The translations under genes were made by a program, and so were the position numbers. DNA of 16,035 bases from Fimbriimonadales bacterium (GTDB taxonomy: Bacteria > Armatimonadota > Fimbriimonadia > Fimbriimonadales > GBS-DC). Shown here piece after piece: positions 13,504-16,035 of the stretch. The notes under the pieces are model-generated. The model did not search any database. It saw nothing but the letters and a program-made list of their open reading frames with translations, and was not told the DNA's origin. Where the stretch lies: contig JAOAES010000007.1 in NCBI GenBank assembly GCA_026416655.1, positions 1-16,035 of the forward strand. The letters are read 5' to 3'. Numbering within the stretch: position 1 is the stretch's first letter; the number at the start of each line of letters is the position of its first letter.

Positions 13504-14232
13504 ATGATTCGCCTGATAGACCGCACTGGCTGGCAAGGCGAGCCAGAGCAGTTGTACGCGGAGACGGCGTCGTTTCCCCTGCCGCCGCCCGACCGTCCGT
13601 ATATCTATACCAACACCGTCACGACTCTGGATGGTAAACTGATTTTGGGCGAACCCGGCAGCACCGCCGCAGGGCTGGGCAGCACGATGGACCGACTCTT
13701 AATGCACCGTCTGGAAGCCTTGGCGGACGCCGTCGTGATTGGCAGCAGCACTCTCCGCGCGGATAAACATATGAACTATCCGCCCCACCTGTACCGTGCA
13801 GTCGTGACCACCAGCGGCGATTTGCCCACAGACCACGACTTTTTCCGCAAATCCGCCGATGGGCGTGCGCTGGTGTTCGCCCCCACCCATCTCTCCCCCG
13901 ACAAAAAACTCGCCCTGGAGCGTGTGGCAGCCGTGCATCTGGTAGGCGAGACGCAGGTGGAGATTCCCGAAGTGGTGCGGATTCTCCATACGCACTATGA
14001 AGTGCGCTACCTGCTGGTGGAGGGCGGCGGCAGCCTCAACTTTTACTTCTTTGAGGCGGGCTTGGTAGACGAGATTTTCTTGACGCTTGCGCCGCGCGTG
14101 AAAGGCGGGGCGCACCTGCCCACGATGGTCGATGGCGCGGGACTGCCCCGTGAGGTCGTGCCCTACTACGAGCTGCTGTCCGTTTACCTGCATGACAGCG
14201 AGCTGTTTTTGCGCTATCGGAGGCGACCATGA
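13504..14232 (+). CDS. RibD C-terminal-type (DHFR-fold) reductase
   Basis: 242 residues of the RibD_C / pyrimidine reductase family, NADPH-dependent reductases related to dihydrofolate reductase. Landmarks: TNTVTTLDGKL at 36-46, DRLLMHRLEALADAVVIGSSTLRAD at 63-87, LLVEGGGSLNFYF at 170-182 and VDEIFLTLAPRVKGG at 188-202. There is no deaminase domain, so it is a stand-alone reductase. It could be the riboflavin-pathway 2,5-diamino-6-ribosylaminopyrimidinone phosphate reductase or an unrelated paralogue. The absence of other rib genes nearby prevents a firm choice, so no symbol is given. Its stop overlaps the next start codon (ATGA). Confidence 0.88.
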   Translation: MIRLIDRTGWQGEPEQLYAETASFPLPPPDRPYIYTNTVTTLDGKLILGEPGSTAAGLGSTMDRLLMHRLEALADAVVIGSSTLRADKHMNYPPHLYRAVVTTSGDLPTDHDFFRKSADGRALVFAPTHLSPDKKLALERVAAVHLVGETQVEIPEVVRILHTHYEVRYLLVEGGGSLNFYFFEAGLVDEIFLTLAPRVKGGAHLPTMVDGAGLPREVVPYYELLSVYLHDSELFLRYRRRP

Positions 14233-14648
14233 CCTTGCGTGAGTTCGTGCGCGACCAGATTCAGTTGGTCTTCGACGCCCTCAAAGCGGGCAGCGCGCCG
14301 CCTGTCGGTGAATACGACGCCGCCCAACTCAAGGAATGCCAGCGACGGGCGACGCCCCAGGTGGGCACCGCCCGTTTCCTGCCCGACGCGATTGTGCTGG
14401 AGTTCATCTTTCAGGACGCCAGCCTCGGTCCCGCTGTGCTGAGCGTGCGCGTGCCCGCCCCGGAACCTATCGTCTACATGCCCGTGCCCGATTGGGTCAT
14501 CGAGGATGTATGGCAAGGCGACGTCACAGGTTCGTTTCGGTTTCTCTCGGAGGCGGAGCGGCTGTTAACGGCGTTCCGCGAGCAAGTGTTCACGGAGCGC
14601 AATCGGGTCTTTTTCGAGAAAAGCGACTTGCCGAAGCGCAGGGATTAG
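14229..14648 (+). CDS. Hypothetical protein coupled to the RibD-like gene
   Basis: 139 residues, soluble, no transmembrane segment, no recognised motif. The predicted fold mixes an N-terminal helix (REFVRDQIQLVFDALKAG) with strands (AIVLEFIFQD, VLSVRVPAPEPIVYMPVPDWV) and a C-terminal helix (FLSEAERLLTAFREQVF). It starts at the ATG 14229 with GGAGG just upstream (around 14219), inside the last codons of the reductase, and overlaps its stop by ATGA. That arrangement strongly suggests cotranslation and a related role, but no function can be stated. Confidence 0.8.
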   Translation: MTLREFVRDQIQLVFDALKAGSAPPVGEYDAAQLKECQRRATPQVGTARFLPDAIVLEFIFQDASLGPAVLSVRVPAPEPIVYMPVPDWVIEDVWQGDVTGSFRFLSEAERLLTAFREQVFTERNRVFFEKSDLPKRRD

Positions 14649-14698
14649 GGAACGGTGCTTGGAAGCGAACTACGAGAATCCAGCCGGTGGACTTTGGA

Positions 14699-16035
14699 CT
14701 ACACTGGCTCCAGCAACGCTGCCCGATAGAGTTGCGCATATGCCCCGCCGCGCTGCACCAGTTCGGCGTGCGTGCCTTGCTCCACGAGCCGTCCGCGCTC
14801 CAGCACCAGCGCACGGTCGGCGCACTGCACTGTCGTCCAGCGGTGCGCGATAATCAGCGTGGTGCGCACGCCGCGCCCTTCCTCTATCACCTGTTGGATG
14901 ATGCGCTCCGATACGGGGTCGAGCGACGCCGTCGCCTCGTCCAGCACGAGGATGCGCGGGTTGCGCAGCAGGGCGCGGGCAATCGCAATCCGTTGCGCCT
15001 CGCCGCCCGACAGACGCACTCCCTTGTCGCCAATCAGAGTGTCGTAGCCGTCGGGGAGGCGTTCGATAAACTCGTGCGCGTGCGCCAACTTCGCCGCCTG
15101 CTCAATCTCCTCGCGTGTGGCGTCAGGCTTGCCGTAGGCGATGTTCTCCGCGACGGTTCCCACAAACAGCACTGTTTGCTGCGGCACAACGCCGATTTGC
15201 GAGCGCAGGCTCTCTAAAGTCGCTTTCTGAATATCGTAGCCGTCAAGCCGAATCATGCCCTCCTGCGGGTGGTAGAAGCGCAACAACAGATCGACCAGCG
15301 TGCTTTTGCCTGCGCCGGAGTGCCCCACCAGCGCGACTACCTCGCCCGGCTGGATTTCGAACGAGACATCCCGCAGCGCCTGCTCGCCGGTGGGATAGCG
15401 GAACGAGACGCGCTCGAACTGGATGCGCCCCTGTAAGGGAGGCAAGGGTTTTGCGTCGGGCGCGTCGTAAGCTTCGGGTTCCACATCGAGCGCCTCGCTG
15501 AAGATGCGCTGGGCGGCGGCGCGCACCTGCTTGCGCGTGAGCTGAATCGCGCCCACGCCCGACGCCGCCTGCGCTATCTGATGGAGCAGAAACAGGAAAC
15601 TCAGCAGTTGCGCCGTGGTCATCTGCCCGCGCGACACCTCCTGACCGCCGAACCACAGCACCAGCGCGATGCTCGCCGCGCCGATGAACTCCACTGTCGG
15701 GCGCAGCCGCGCACGCCGCCGCTCGCCCCGCAAGGAATGGCGCAGCACCTCCCGATTGCGTTCAATAAACCGCTCAATCTCGCGATCCTCGGCGGCGAAA
15801 GTTTTAATCACCCGCACGCCCGCCAACGCCTCCTGCACCAGCGCGGACACGCTTGCCAGCGCGCCCTGCGTCTGATGGGTAATCCGATGCACCTGTCTGC
15901 CCAATCGCTGTATCAGCACGGCTATCAACGGCAGGAAAATCAGCGCGAGCAACGCCAGCCGCCAGTTCAGAATGAAGATATACGCCATGAACGCCACGAT
16001 GCGCAGCGGCGCGTCCAGCACATCGCGCACCAGCA
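14699..16035 (-). CDS. MsbA-like ABC exporter, 3' part
   Basis: Half-transporter with a fused membrane and ATPase domain; the 5' end lies beyond the window. About 445 codons are visible. The last part of the transmembrane domain (hydrophobic spans VAFMAYIFI / LALLALIFLPLIAVLI and IALVLWFGG) is followed by the nucleotide-binding domain. Numbered from an in-frame GTG at 16030: Walker A GHSGAGKST at 236-244, Q-loop VVPQQ, signature LSGGEAQR at 340-347 (commonly LSGGQ, here Glu), Walker B ILVLDE at 360-365, D-loop SLD and switch His396. Family members export lipids, drugs or peptides; the substrate is not determinable. The 50 bp between its stop codon and the preceding convergent gene contain no convincing terminator. 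Confidence 0.93.
   Translation of the reverse strand, partial: LVRDVLDAPLRIVAFMAYIFILNWRLALLALIFLPLIAVLIQRLGRQVHRITHQTQGALASVSALVQEALAGVRVIKTFAAEDREIERFIERNREVLRHSLRGERRRARLRPTVEFIGAASIALVLWFGGQEVSRGQMTTAQLLSFLFLLHQIAQAASGVGAIQLTRKQVRAAAQRIFSEALDVEPEAYDAPDAKPLPPLQGRIQFERVSFRYPTGEQALRDVSFEIQPGEVVALVGHSGAGKSTLVDLLLRFYHPQEGMIRLDGYDIQKATLESLRSQIGVVPQQTVLFVGTVAENIAYGKPDATREEIEQAAKLAHAHEFIERLPDGYDTLIGDKGVRLSGGEAQRIAIARALLRNPRILVLDEATASLDPVSERIIQQVIEEGRGVRTTLIIAHRWTTVQCADRALVLERGRLVEQGTHAELVQRGGAYAQLYRAALLEPV

Noticed and set aside
14649..14698. Terminator between the 139-residue hypothetical gene and the ABC exporter gene
   Set aside because: I found no stem of useful length and no T-run in these 50 bases.

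Overview
The window is a compact stretch of bacterial chromosome with high GC content (around 60% by eye). It holds housekeeping genes, no phage or insertion-sequence genes, and no RNA genes that I could see. The gene mix (miaA-hfq-dapF, ftsY-meaB, tyrS, a fused homocysteine methyltransferase/methylenetetrahydrofolate reductase, accB-hom), the very short gaps, and the dispersed palindromic repeats fit a thermophile-like lineage such as Armatimonadota (Fimbriimonadia-like). That placement is a weak inference from general impression, because there is no rRNA or phylogenetic marker analysis here.

Layout. 1-1149 (-): 5' part of a secreted subtilisin-family protease, cut by the window edge. 1150-1264: divergent control region with a perfect operator-like palindrome. 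1265-3420 (+): a 48-codon coiled-coil ORF, miaA, hfq and dapF, tightly packed or overlapping. 3456-5338 (-): ftsY followed by meaB. 5387-6601 (+): tyrS. 6598-8475 (-): bifunctional methyltransferase/MetF, whose stop codon interlocks with that of tyrS. 8549-10507 (+): a six-TM methyl-accepting chemotaxis-type receptor. 10507-10676: a cluster of GC-rich palindromic repeats. 10692-11327 (+): membrane-anchored thioredoxin-like protein with a CXC site. 11313-11741 (-): small tail-anchored protein of unknown function. 11786-13485 (+): accB and hom, with ATGA overlap. 13504-14648 (+): RibD-type reductase and a hypothetical protein, with ATGA overlap. 14699-16035 (-): 3' part of an MsbA-like ABC exporter, cut by the window edge. 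No stretch over 300 bases lacks a gene.

The most striking pattern is at transcription-unit heads. Six well-supported genes (meaB, ftsY, tyrS, metH/metF, accB, ribD-like) and the small coiled-coil ORF have GGTA(T/C/A)(A/C)AT ending only 6-10 nt before the start codon, with no Shine-Dalgarno site between and no evident -35 box. The head of the tail-anchored gene has a related CCGATAAT. This predicts leaderless or nearly leaderless mRNAs. Several genes not headed by the motif (hfq, the 14229 hypothetical gene, the protease and the receptor) carry clear GGAGG-type ribosome sites instead. The two modes appear to coexist. A second notable item is a 57-bp perfect-armed palindromic repeat lying in frame inside dapF.

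Functionally the genes cover tRNA modification and charging (MiaA, TyrS), RNA chaperoning (Hfq), protein targeting (FtsY), lysine/peptidoglycan precursor, threonine and methionine metabolism (DapF, Hom, MetH/MetF), fatty-acid synthesis (AccB), B12-enzyme maturation (MeaB) and flavin- or pterin-type reduction (RibD-like), plus sensing, redox and export proteins.
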